This document shows positions 43,371 to 53,189 of a stretch of DNA of 64,000 nt, piece after piece. Origin of the DNA: Hygrophila difformis (Eukaryota > Streptophyta > Magnoliopsida > Lamiales > Acanthaceae); the NCBI GenBank assembly GCA_030278955.1, contig JAOANR010000014.1:32749453-32813452 (forward strand), written 5' to 3'. Made by a program: the position numbers and the translations under genes. Each line of letters begins with the position of its first letter. The stretch's first letter is position 1. The notes beneath the pieces are model-generated. The model searched no databases, had not been told where the DNA came from, and was given only the letters and a program-made list of their open reading frames with translations.

Positions 43371-43812
43371 AAGAATTTCATGGCCGGTATCTCTTTGACA
43401 TGAAATTTAGAGAAGCATCATGGTGCAGATATCAGGGACTTTCAGGGTGACAGATTGAAGGTCCATTCCTGTTGCACCGTGATATTTATCAAAAGTTTCA
43501 TGGCTGAGAGGACCACAGCGCCGTTTGAACCCCACAGGAGTAATAAAAAGGGAAATCTTAATATATTCTTAAACCCCTTCCCCCAATCATAACTCTTTTC
43601 ATTTTAATAAATCCGAACTTGGAAATTGTATTTAGACGGTTCTTCAACCCCCCAGCAGCAAAATGAAACTTGGCTTGGGTGCAAAAGTTTCATGGCCGTC
43701 ACCGGGGACTCTTGAGGCACCATTTGAAATCACAGTTTCCTCCTTAAGCAATAAACCAGTAAAAGAATTTTCAGAAAATTACTCGTGTTGGCGAAGCTCG
43801 TAAAAAGTTTCA
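43371..43812 (+). repeat. Ladder of LTR-end-like motifs at the LTR 3' end
   Basis: The terminal motif AAAAGTTTCA of the LTR occurs at 43491-43500, 43683-43692 and 43803-43812, and as AAGAATTTCA at 43371-43380. In the first three positions it is followed by TGGC, the start expected for a tRNA primer site. The copy at 43683 is followed by a CCGGGGA-type sequence like the true primer site, and the copy at 43491 by GCGCCGTTT. Confidence 0.75.
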
Positions 43813-43830
43813 TTGCGCCGTTGCCGGGGA
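43813..43830 (+). promoter_or_regulatory. Primer-binding site, tRNA-Asp type
   Basis: TTGCGCCGTTGCCGGGGA directly follows the LTR. It differs by one base from TGGCGCCGTTGCCGGGGA, the tRNA-Asp-complementary primer site known from Athila and related gypsy elements. Confidence 0.85.
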
Positions 43831-43959
43831 GGATGCAGCGCCGTTTACTAGGAGAATTACATTCGTGATTTACTCATAGATAGTTCTTGTATATGTTCTT
43901 GAACTGTTACTAACCTGGGGGTTGTACAGGTACTGTCAAAAGTTTGATACCAACTGCTT

Positions 43960-45011
43960 ATGCAACGGAGAAGGAGCACATTACCGGAGCTACCGTTCAA
44001 TCTAGAAATAGAAAGGACCGCTCGCCAACTGAGGGCAGAAGCCAGAAGACGGAAGGAGCAGGAGCGTCGGACCCGCACTTCACCTGAAACATCAAGCAGC
44101 GATCTATCAGATATGGCAGAAAACCAAAACATTCCCCCGATCTTACCCATAGACCAACCACCACATAACCCTGGTAATGGAGCTGACGGAGGAGTGGTAG
44201 AGCATCCTAATCGTGCCAACGAAGAGGAGAATCTACCAAATCCTAATCAGCAACAATACCAGCAATTCCACCAACAACCACCACCACCCGTAAATCAATT
44301 TCACCAAAACCAAAACATACCAAACCAACAATACCAAAACCAAGCTTTCAATCCAGATCAATTTCAGAACAACCCACAAGATCCACATAACTTCCAGCAA
44401 GTTCCAAATTATCACCAACAGTACCAGAACCAAGCTGAACAAGGAAATCAACAGCAGCAGCAAGCAGCAACAGACTTTATGCAACCAATTGTAGAGCCCT
44501 ATCTGGATGGACCTGGGAGAGCACATTTTCCTGCACGTAATTTCGAGCTCAAACCGGCACTCATTAATTTGGTGCAAAACAATCAGTTCTGCGGCGCAAA
44601 TCATGAGGACCCTCATGATCATCTCCAGACCTTCCTGGAGCTCTGCGACACGATCAAAAATCAGGGAGTCTCTCCTGATGCTATAAGGCTAATGTTGTTT
44701 CCATTTTCTTTGTATAGTGGTGCCAGGGACTGGTATAAGTCATTGCCTATCAATCTGCGGAGCACTTGGGCAGACTTGGTGAGGAGCTTTTTGCTGAAGT
44801 ATTTTCCAGAATCAAAGATTGAGGAAGGACGAGCTAAGATTGGAGATTTTAAAATGAAGCCAGATGAGTCATTATATGATGCGAAGGAAAGATTCTTGGG
44901 CCTCATTAGGCGATGCCCCCAACATGGGTACGCACCATGGGAGCAATTGAGGAAATTCTACGGAGGACTCACCCATCCATGGAGAACAATGTTAGACGCC
45001 GCTGGCGGACG
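43960..45011 (+). CDS. Gag, N-terminal part, of the LTR retrotransposon
   Basis: Open from the ATG at 43960 in frame 1. A charged N-terminus is followed by an N/Q/P-rich segment (about residues 60-175). Next comes the Athila-type retrotransposon gag domain, with [60 protein letters not shown] and [10 protein letters not shown]. Homology in this frame stops at about 45009. From about 45012 the Gag sequence continues in frame 3 ([16 protein letters not shown]), so a frame change (-1 or +2) interrupts an otherwise continuous gag-pol. The frame-1 reading goes on to a stop at 45084 with non-homologous sequence. Gag forms the virus-like particle that packages the element RNA. Confidence 0.85.
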
Positions 45012-48000
45012 AATTTACTCCACTTGCCTATGGACCAAGCTTGGGAGAAGATTGAGACAATGTCTGTCAACAGATCCATCCTAAACACAGACGATAGGAA
45101 GGAGAATCCTCCTAGAAAAGTCTTTGCTGTAAGTGAAGGGAAAACAGATTTTGAAAAACTGCAAGAACAGGTAGCTGCGATACAGCTGAGTCAGGATAAA
45201 GGGAAGGGAACGGACGCTTCTCAGGCAGGAACCTCATCAGACCAAGTTCAAACACAGCAATCGGGAGTTGTCTGTGGACTGTGTCAGGGACCTCATCCAA
45301 CTGACACATGCCAACAGATAGCTACCGAAAGCTGTAATTATGCCGGGAACTACCAAAATCGCCATCCCAACCTCTCTTATTCCAACAACAATGCACTTAA
45401 CGCGCATTTGTTGCAGCCAAACCAGCCCAACCAGTTCCAAAACCCACAGCAAAACTTCAGACCTCAGAACCAAGGATTCGTCCAGCAAAGAGTGCAGAAC
45501 TTCCAAAATCAGAATCAGAATTTCCAACCTCAAATCCAACAAAGGCCTAATCAGAACCAAGGCCAGAATTTCCAGAATTTCCAGCCCCAACCTGATCAGA
45601 ATCAGCAATATAACCAAAGGCCATCATCTCGTTTGGAGAACTTGATGACTGAATTTATAGCCAACCAGAAGGATATAAATCAGCAACTGCAGTCATCAAT
45701 CAAGAATGTGGAGACGCAAGTCACCCAATTGGCCAAGGAACTCCAGAACAGGGGGAAAGGAACACTCCCAAGCAGTACTGAAGCTAACCCACAGTGTAAA
45801 GCAATCACATTGCGGGGAGGCAAGACTCTGAAAGGAATTGTTGGACATGGAAAAGAGACGGCCGAGGAGGAAAAGGATCTAGTGGAGGGTGAAAAAGGAA
45901 GTGAAAGGATCGAAGGAGGAGATGGTATTGGACTGGACGAGGACAAACCAGAAACAGCTATTCCGCAGGTTGAAGCTGCAAAGGGAGCTGAAAAGGGTAG
46001 GGTTGAAGGTAAAATTTCCTTCTCTTTACCACCAAAAACAAATAATAATAAGTACATGCCAAGGGTGCCATACCCGGCACGTCTTAAAAATAAGGAGCAA
46101 GATGAAAAATTTAAAAAGTTTTTAGAAAGACTGAAAGCTGTCGAGATCACTATTCCATTGGTCGAAATGATTTCAGAAATGCCCGTCTATGCTAAATTTC
46201 TTAAAGAAATGATTTCAGGGAGGAGAAAAGCTGAGCAGGAGGAAGTAGTGATTTTGAATAGTAGCTGCAGTGCCATTATCCAAAGAGTGCTACCGGAGAA
46301 GAAGGAAGATCCAGGATGCATTACATTGCCGATCCACATCGGGAAAACTAATGTTGGAAAAGGGTTGTGCGATCTAGGATCGAGCATCAACGTTATGCCA
46401 CTTGCCATGGTGAAACGTCTTCACTTGGGAACAATTGAACCGGTTACAATGAAGTTACAGCTGGCAGACCGATCAATTACCCATCCAATCGGAATCCTGA
46501 AGGACGTAATTGTGAAGACGGGAGGGACTCTCTTCCCCGTCGACTTCATTATTTTGGACATAGAGGAGGATTACGAGATGCCACTGATCTTAGGCCGCCC
46601 CTTTCTCTCAACCGGCGGTGCACTTATAGACGCTCGATCAAATCAAATCAAGCTCCGAGTCGGAGAAGAAGAATTGGATTTCAACATGGGAAAACTGCAG
46701 AAGTTCCCGTCTGAGGGATCTTGTTCCATTTTTGATGTAATAGATAGTAGGAGTGAGGATGAGAGCATAGACTCTGTGACTGATGAGCCGAGCAAAGTTT
46801 CAAAACAGGTACTGAAGCCTGAAGGTGCAGAGCAACCAAGGAGCTGCAACGCTGTCCACTTCGAGGATCCTATCTCTGGGGACCTTGAAGAATTCGATGG
46901 AGTTGAGTTCATCCCGGAGGAAGAGGAAAGCACTGCTGAGGAGGAAATGGATCCTGTACTGACACAGGATCCTGAAGGTAAATCTGATCTCTCTCTCCCA
47001 CCCATTTCTCGCAAATTGCTGCCTTCCGTTGAATGCCCACCAGAGCTTGAACTTAAAATACTTCCGGATCATCTTAAGTACGTTTTTCTCGCTGAACATA
47101 AAAGATTACCGGTGATTGTGTCAGCCAAGCTGACACAAAAAAAAGAAAAAGCTCTGGTAGACATTCTAAAGAAATATGTACATGCAATCGGATGGACCAT
47201 TTCTGATATAAAAGGAATAAGCCCCTCTGTTTGCATGCACAGAATTTTAATGGAAGAGGAGTATAAGCCCTCAAGGCAACCACAAAGGCGTCTGAACCCC
47301 CATATGCAGGAAGTGGTAAGGAAAGAAGTTATCAAGCTCTTAGATGCTGGTATCATCTATCCTATCTCTGATAGCAAATGGGTTAGCCCAGTGCAGGTCG
47401 TACCGAAACGTGGGGGGATCTGTGTAACGACTAATGAGCAAGGAGAAGAAGTGGCGACGCGTCCAGTGACCGGTTGGAGAGTTTGCATCGACTACCGGAA
47501 GCTCAATACCGCTACCAGGAAGGACCATTTCCCCTTGCCATTCATTGATCAGATGCTGGAGAGGTTGGCCGGAAGGGAGTACTACTGCTTTTTGGATGGG
47601 TACTCTGGCTATAATCAGATTGTAATAGCTAGTGAGGATCACGACAAGACCACATTCATGTGTCCTTACGGAACTTTTGCATACAGGCGCATGCCTTTTG
47701 GACTTTGTAATGCGCCTGCCACATTTCAAAGATGCATGATGTCAATTTTCTCAGAATTTATCGAAAAATGCATTAAAGTTTTCATGGACGACTTCTCTGT
47801 GTATGGAGATACTTTTGATGAATGCTTGACTAATCTTGCACAAATTTTGAAAAGATGCGAGGACACCAACCTAGTTTTGAACTGGGAGAAGTGCCATTTC
47901 ATGGTCACCGAAGGAATAGTGTTGGGTCACCACATCTCGCGCGCAGGTATCGAAGTCGACAGAGCTAAGGTTTCCGTCATCTCAAACCTCCCATTGCCTA

Positions 48001-49943
48001 ATTCAATAAAAGCAGTTAGGAGTTTCTTAGGGCATGCCGGTTTCTACCGGAGATTCATAAAAGACTTTTCTAAAATTGCCAAGCCGCTCACTAACTTGCT
48101 TTGTAAAGAAAATCCTTTTGTAATAAATGAAGCGTGTGTTCAAGCCTTTGACACGCTCAAAGAAATGTTGATTTCCACTCCAATAGTGCAACCACCCGAT
48201 TGGTCAATGCCTTTCGAGGTAATGTGTGATGCAAGTGATCTCGCCGTGGGTGCAGTTCTTGGGCAACATAAGGAAGGGAAGCATTGCGTAATTCATTACG
48301 CAAGTCATGCCCTGAATGAGGCCCAAATCAACTACACCACCACGGAGAAGGAGATGTATGCTGTGGTTTTTGCGTTTGACAAATTCAGACAATATCTTAT
48401 TGGTACAAAAACCACAGTGTACACAGATCACTCTGCACTGAGATACTTGTTTAGCAAACAAGACGCCAAACCTCGATTAATCAGGTGGGTACTTTTGTTG
48501 CAAGAATTCAACATTATAATAAAAGATAGAAAAGGCAGAGACAATGGTGCTGCTGACCATTTGTCTCGACTAGAAAACGATAAAAATGAGCTAGCCGTAA
48601 ATGAGAATTTTCCGGACGAGCAACTGTTCGCCTTGCATCTTCATGATCAAGCTTGCCCGTGGTTTTCCGATATTGCTAACTTTTTAGCATGCGGAATAAC
48701 CCCACCATTTCAAAGCAGAGGCCACAAAGCGAGGTTCAACCGAGATGTAGTTAACTACTTCTGGGAAGACCCTTACCTCTTCAAGCATTGTGCAGATTCG
48801 ATTATTAGACGATGTGTAACTGAGCACGAGGCTTATCAAATCGCTAAGAAATGCCATGAATCGGAATATGGAGGTCACCATGGCCCCACTCGAACAGCTC
48901 ATAAGGTACTCGAGTGCGGTTTTTATTGGCCTACCATTTACGAGGATTGCAAAGCGTTTGTTAAAGCTTGCGACAGATGCCAAAGACTAGGGAATATCTC
49001 CAAGAGGGATGAGATGCCTCAACAAGGAATTCTCACTCTAGAGATTTTCGATGTATGGGGTATTGACTTCATGGGACCATTTCCGACATCTGATGGGAAC
49101 CATTACATCTTGGTAGCTGTCGATTACGTTTCCAAGTGGGTTGAGGCTGTTGCACTGCCAACCAATGATGGCAACCAGGTCGTCAAATTTTTGAAAAATA
49201 ACATTTTCAATAGATTTGGTGTACCCAGGGTGATCATATCAGATGGAGGAACCCATTTTGTTAATAAAGCATTTGCAAATCTTATGAGCAAAAATGGGAT
49301 TCTCCACAAGATCGGCACGCCTTATCATCCCCAAACCAGTGGTCAGGTCGAGGTCTCTAACCGCGAAATCAAACATATACTCGAGGCCACTGTGGGGACA
49401 ACTCGCAAAGATTGGTCACGTAAGCTCAATGATGCTTTATGGGCATACCGCACTGCATTCAAGACTCCCATTGGGATGTCTCCTTACAGACTCATCTTCG
49501 GAAAAGCCTGTCATTTGCCCGTAGAACTAGAGCATAAGGCTTACTGGGCCGTACGAATGCTCAATTTTGACCCCCGAGTTGCTCAGAGTAAACGCAAGTT
49601 GGACCTCAATGAAATTGAGGAAATACGTGCGCAAGCTTATGAAAGCTCGAGGATTTATAAAGAGCGGACCCAGAAGTTACACGATCGTCGTATTAAATCT
49701 AAACACTTCTATGTTGGCCAGAAGGTCTTGTTATTTAATTCTAGGTTGAAGCTATTCCCCGGAAAGCTTAAATCCAGATGGGAAGGGCCATACGAAGTGA
49801 TGCACGTGTTTGAAAGTGGAGCTGTCAGGATCCGAACTGACAAGGGAGAGCTGGTGGTGAATGGACACAGACTGAAGGAGTATCTTGGGCAGTTCGACCC
49901 CGAAAAAGAAGCTCAGATGACAACAGAACCGGCTTATGTTTAA
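45012..49943 (+). CDS. Gag C-terminus and Pol (protease-RT-RNase H-integrase), Athila clade
   Basis: Open in frame 3 from 44913; homologous sequence starts at about 45012. It begins with the Gag C-terminus carrying a zinc knuckle, [13 protein letters not shown] (CX2CX3HX4C, about 45280), and an N/Q-rich linker. Protease follows at about 46350-46620 ([22 protein letters not shown]), then RT at about 47280-47930 ([37 protein letters not shown]). RNase H is at about 48210-48550 ([25 protein letters not shown]). Integrase is at about 48840-49560, with an H..H..C..C finger, [15 protein letters not shown] and QVEVSNRE supplying the D, D, E residues. The C-terminal tail ([12 protein letters not shown]) lacks a chromodomain, as in Athila. 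No stop is seen over 4.9 kb. The stop is at 49941-49943. Confidence 0.93.
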   Translation, partial: NLLHLPMDQAWEKIETMSVNRSILNTDDRKENPPRKVFAVSEGKTDFEKLQEQVAAIQLSQDKGKGTDASQAGTSSDQVQTQQSGVVCGLCQGPHPTDTCQQIATESCNYAGNYQNRHPNLSYSNNNALNAHLLQPNQPNQFQNPQQNFRPQNQGFVQQRVQNFQNQNQNFQPQIQQRPNQNQGQNFQNFQPQPDQNQQYNQRPSSRLENLMTEFIANQKDINQQLQSSIKNVETQVTQLAKELQNRGKGTLPSSTEANPQCKAITLRGGKTLKGIVGHGKETAEEEKDLVEGEKGSERIEGGDGIGLDEDKPETAIPQVEAAKGAEKGRVEGKISFSLPPKTNNNKYMPRVPYPARLKNKEQDEKFKKFLERLKAVEITIPLVEMISEMPVYAKFLKEMISGRRKAEQEEVVILNSSCSAIIQRVLPEKKEDPGCITLPIHIGKTNVGKGLCDLGSSINVMPLAMVKRLHLGTIEPVTMKLQLADRSITHPIGILKDVIVKTGGTLFPVDFIILDIEEDYEMPLILGRPFLSTGGALIDARSNQIKLRVGEEELDFNMGKLQKFPSEGSCSIFDVIDSRSEDESIDSVTDEPSKVSKQVLKPEGAEQPRSCNAVHFEDPISGDLEEFDGVEFIPEEEESTAEEEMDPVLTQDPEGKSDLSLPPISRKLLPSVECPPELELKILPDHLKYVFLAEHKRLPVIVSAKLTQKKEKALVDILKKYVHAIGWTISDIKGISPSVCMHRILMEEEYKPSRQPQRRLNPHMQEVVRKEVIKLLDAGIIYPISDSKWVSPVQVVPKRGGICVTTNEQGEEVATRPVTGWRVCIDYRKLNTATRKDHFPLPFIDQMLERLAGREYYCFLDGYSGYNQIVIASEDHDKTTFMCPYGTFAYRRMPFGLCNAPATFQRCMMSIFSEFIEKCIKVFMDDFSVYGDTFDECLTNLAQILKRCEDTNLVLNWEKCHFMVTEGIVLGHHISRAGIEVDRAKVSVISNLPLPNSIKAVRSFLGHAGFYRRFIKDFSKIAKPLTNLLCKENPFVINEACVQAFDTLKEMLISTPIVQPPDWSMPFEVMCDASDLAVGAVLGQHKEGKHCVIHYASHALNEAQINYTTTEKEMYAVVFAFDKFRQYLIGTKTTVYTDHSALRYLFSKQDAKPRLIRWVLLLQEFNIIIKDRKGRDNGAADHLSRLENDKNELAVNENFPDEQLFALHLHDQACPWFSDIANFLACGITPPFQSRGHKARFNRDVVNYFWEDPYLFKHCADSIIRRCVTEHEAYQIAKKCHESEYGGHHGPTRTAHKVLECGFYWPTIYEDCKAFVKACDRCQRLGNISKRDEMPQQGILTLEIFDVWGIDFMGPFPTSDGNHYILVAVDYVSKWVEAVALPTNDGNQVVKFLKNNIFNRFGVPRVIISDGGTHFVNKAFANLMSKNGILHKIGTPYHPQTSGQVEVSNREIKHILEATVGTTRKDWSRKLNDALWAYRTAFKTPIGMSPYRLIFGKACHLPVELEHKAYWAVRMLNFDPRVAQSKRKLDLNEIEEIRAQAYESSRIYKERTQKLHDRRIKSKHFYVGQKVLLFNSRLKLFPGKLKSRWEGPYEVMHVFESGAVRIRTDKGELVVNGHRLKEYLGQFDPEKEAQMTTEPAYV

Positions 49944-50047
49944 TAAATATTATACATATATTTTCTTACTTATTTATTACTTTCTTTATTTAATTTATTG
50001 GGACAAAGTATCCAAAAATCAAGTGAACATTTAGAGTACTAACACTC

Positions 50048-50067
50048 TAAATGTGAGGATGTTGATA
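50048..50067 (+). repeat. Copy of the PPT / 3'-LTR start junction inside the element
   Basis: The 20 bp TAAATGTGAGGATGTTGATA is identical to 54940-54959, where it forms the last 15 bp before the right LTR and the first 5 bp of the LTR. Here it is followed by TTTGGAGAAAACC, not by LTR sequence, so it marks the start of a diverged LTR-like block. Confidence 0.85.
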
Positions 50068-51089
50068 TTTGGAGAAAACCTAATACCTTTTCATAATTAT
50101 TTTGCAGGAATTCGAGGAACCAACAAAAAGAAAGATAAAGCTTCCAGAAGCCAGGTTCCCGGTTGGGGTAACATTATATTTAATGGAGGTTGATTTTGGA
50201 ATTTAGAGAAATCTAAAATCCAGAATACATTCATAAAATAAAATTGTTAACCCAACCTAATTTATGCAAGCAATATGTTTTAGATTCTCATTCGGTGTAG
50301 ATATGTTTGCTTTTGAGTTCATATAATTTTTGGAAAACCTAAAAAATTTTCCTAAGTCTTGAATGTGGTATACTTCTCATTTCAAGAAAATTCGAACTAA
50401 TTCGAATTGCTTGGAACATACCACATAAGACATTTTGCCTTGGAATTTTTCACTCTCGGATTTGTTAATTCGAGTTATTCTAGCAATTCGAATTAATTCG
50501 AATTGCCATGAAAATTCGAATTGGCAACCAAGGCAAACAAATTTTCGGATTTATTTAGGCCAAGTAGTGTAATTCGAATTATAAGGCAATTCGAATTAAT
50601 TCGAATTGCCTAACTAATTCGAATTGGCAGGCACAAGGCATTTCCCTTAGCAAGTGAGCAATTCGAGTTATTCTAGCAATTCGAATTAATTCGAATTGCC
50701 TGAATAATTCGAATTAGCTCATTTCAGCCTTGTGCAAATTTTGCCCACATTCTCAAGTTCGAATTGTGAGTCAATTCGAATTAATTCGAATTGATCTCAA
50801 TAATTCGAACTTGCTTGGTTTCTCTGTTTTTCAAGCCAATTCGAATTAATTCGAATTGGCCTGAATAACTCGCATCTCTCACAGATAGCATCAATTCGAA
50901 TTAATTCGAATTGATGCAATAATTCGAACTCCCCTTCCAAAATCCTTTTTATACCCTTCTTTCCCTATCATTTCCCTCACTTTCACTTTCCACACTTCCA
51001 AAATCCACCGTTCCCTCTCTCGCGAAACCCTTATTCCTCGCGAAACCAGTCGCTCTTCTCAAGCTTTCCTCCGGCCAAATCACTCGGAA
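50063..51089 (+). promoter_or_regulatory. Internal U3-like promoter upstream of the F-box gene
   Basis: Starting from the internal copy of the LTR start, the layout repeats that of the LTR U3. The first TTCGAA comes after 328 bp (336 bp in the LTR). An array of about 21 TTCGAA sites spans 50391-50928. A TATA-like TTTATACC lies at 50948-50955, 20 bp after the array, and is followed by a pyrimidine-rich leader of about 130 nt to the ATG at 51090. Doublets include perfect palindromes of 28 bp (50584-50611) and 30 bp (50888-50917). The sequence between the palindromes is not alignable by eye to the LTR, so this is either an old diverged LTR copy or one from a related element. Promoter function is inferred. 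Confidence 0.65.
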
Positions 51090-53189
51090 ATGGCTTCGTC
51101 GTCATCCAACCCTAGTGGGAGCAGGGGGTAAGTGTTTCTTTTCCGTTTTCGCACTCGGTTTCGCAGTTTACAGTTTTGTCTTTTCATCTCCCGTGCGAAA
51201 TCAAGGTTGGGGAGGGGAATGCTTTTGTTTCTCATGACGGGAAGAGTGGGAAAGTGGTCGGAGTGCGTTGAGTTTGTTCAGAAACGGGGTAGAAATCGAC
51301 TAGGCAGAACCTAGGTCTCTAGGTTTTGTGTTCTTAACTGCCATTTAAGGGTTCGAAGTTTTCTGTGGTAAAGGAGATGTTCTTATTTTGAAAATGAGGG
51401 TCTCACAACCCTTAAAAATTTGATTTTTGTTCTTATTGCAGTATTGTTGTTCCATTTATATCTCTGGGTGTATTTGTGTTATCTGTATTTGTGTTTTGCT
51501 AATCTGTGAATAGGGTTAACATGGTGGTCATGTTTTGTTCAGCCACTGTGTTGTTTTTCAATAGATAATTGGTGATGATGACTGAAAATGCATATTGATG
51601 ATATCTGCAAAATTTATGCTTTGACAGCATGAGTTTCGTTGGTAACATTAGTACATTACAGTAGTATATATGGATCAACTGTTCTCGTTTCTGTTAGTGT
51701 TTGCATGTATAATATTATATAAATATTTTGGTAATAAATGCTTTTGTCGGGTACATGTTGCCCATACATTGCAAACTCAACTCTGGAAGTTGATTTTTGC
51801 ACATCCGGGACACATGGTACAGACGAAACCATGCCAAAATTTTTCCAACACTTTTGGCATGGCATTTATGTGTAAAAAGACGAAATGATAGATTGTTCTT
51901 TTTGTTTAAAGTGTTTGATCTTTGTCAACTTGGAACAAGAGGGAAATACTTGTAAGGAATGTTTTGTTTTATTCCTTAAAAACCCACTTTCCAAAACAAA
52001 ATCCAAATGGGGGACCACTTACACCCCCAATTTCATTAAATAAACAAGTCAACACCTTTTCATAAAAATCCAAAAGTCGCCTTTTGTATGTATGCATGTC
52101 TAATTTTTATCTTTATTTCTTATCTTTGGTCACGGTCCATTATACATACTAGTAATTGCATAATTTATCACTTACATTCGATTGTCATCATTAATCTCTT
52201 ATCTTCCCTACCTCACATGATTTAAATCACTTCTTAAGTGATAAAAATCAAATTCCTTCGTAGGCTCAATAACCTACGAAATTCTCTCTTTTTGGTCCTT
52301 TGACCACCCAAAAACATCTTAGACTATTTATAGTCCAAGAAAAATTTCTAAGGATTCAGGATCCTTCTCTCTCTCTTGCTTTCCTTATTTTTGTTATAAT
52401 AAGAGTAGATTTGATAATCTGACCACTTGGACTTTCATAGTGTGCCTCAAGTGAGACAGGTGTTAGAAAGTGAACTGTATTTCGAAGTGGCTGAAGGTAT
52501 TAGGCTGAGGGTCTCAGACCTAATCATCTCTCCATGTCTTTTCAGAGACATCATCCCCCTAGCCCCAAACGAAGATCACGAGGAAGAAACTCAACTACTG
52601 GATCTGCCAGTAGAGCTCCTAGGAGAAATCCTCTCCCGCATCGGAGAGGATTGCATCAAGAAAGTGTGGAGGGTCAGAGGAGTGTGCACCAAGCTAAGGG
52701 ACGCAGCTGATCTTCCCATCGTCTACAGAAGGTGTGAACTGGAAACCACCATCGTCAAGATGTGGGAGCAGAGGTTGGAACCGCAAAAAGAGGCACACAT
52801 GGCCAAATGCGAAGAAGCTGGCAACTATAACCTGAAACGAGACCCTGGCTTGTGAGCTGCTAAAGGAAGGGATTGAGGACAACCACAAGGCCTCAATCTT
52901 TGTCCGGGGATACATGCCGCTCAGCAAGCTGGACAATGAACAGGTCCAGCAGGGAGTGTCAATGATCGACAAGATCATAACCAGCAGGTTCGTCATGCAA
53001 TACGTTGGGACCAACGTCTTCGCATGGTTGGCTGATAGCCTGGAGACACCCGACTTGTTTGGAAATCAAGGACCAAGGGTCTACTGCACCAGGGTGATGG
53101 AGGAAGATGAGGATGACACGATAGATTTCTGCGTACCCTGCAGCTTGACGAACTATGTTCATTGGACCAGGATTTTCTTCCAAGGATAG
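51090..53189 (+). CDS. Retrotransposon-borne F-box protein gene, two exons, frameshifted
   Basis: Exon 1 (51090-51127) starts ATG and reads MASSSSNPSGSR, then splits a codon at a GTAAGT donor. Exon 2 begins at 52441 after a TTTCATAG acceptor and continues in frame with VPQVRQVLESELYFEVAEG. An F-box follows at about 52590-52730 (LDLPVELLGEILSRIGEDCI, then KKVWRVRGVCTKLRDAA). The frame then changes near 52830 (stop of the first frame at 52853-52855). The second frame (52836-53189) continues ACELLKEGIEDNHKASIFVR, GVSMIDKIITSRF and a C-terminal WTRIFFQG. The combination resembles plant F-box proteins with a C-terminal helical (Sel1-like) part, as in the At1g67623-like group. F-box proteins are substrate receptors of SCF ubiquitin ligases. 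It lies in sense orientation where other LTR elements carry env-like genes. The frameshift may be a real lesion or a sequence error. Confidence 0.7.
51128..52440 (+). other. Intron of the F-box gene
   Basis: 1313 bp with a GTAAGT donor and a TTTCATAG acceptor; AT-rich with no domain-bearing frame. The splice is supported by frame continuity of exon 1 into the F-box exon and by the lack of an upstream ATG for exon 2. A spliceable intron inside a retroelement means that full-length genomic RNA must escape this splicing. Confidence 0.6.

Larger units (their letters stand above)
38927..43812 (+). repeat. Left (5') LTR
   Basis: 4886 bp, TG...CA. U3 contains an array of TTCGAA palindromes at 39263-39658, then a TATA box at 39738-39744. 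A second array lies downstream of the TATA box at 40612-41068. The 3' end shows a ladder of LTR-end-like motifs (43371, 43491, 43683, 43803). Short frames inside are not considered genes. Confidence 0.95.

Noticed and set aside
44233..44622. Hydrophobic minus-strand frame opposite gag
   Set aside because: It is the complement of the N/Q-rich gag segment, which automatically yields L/V/W-rich codons; not a gene.
50391..50928. CRISPR-like array of repeats and spacers
   Set aside because: Spacing is irregular, repeats are palindromic doublets and singles, there are no cas genes, and the sequence is a eukaryotic retroelement.
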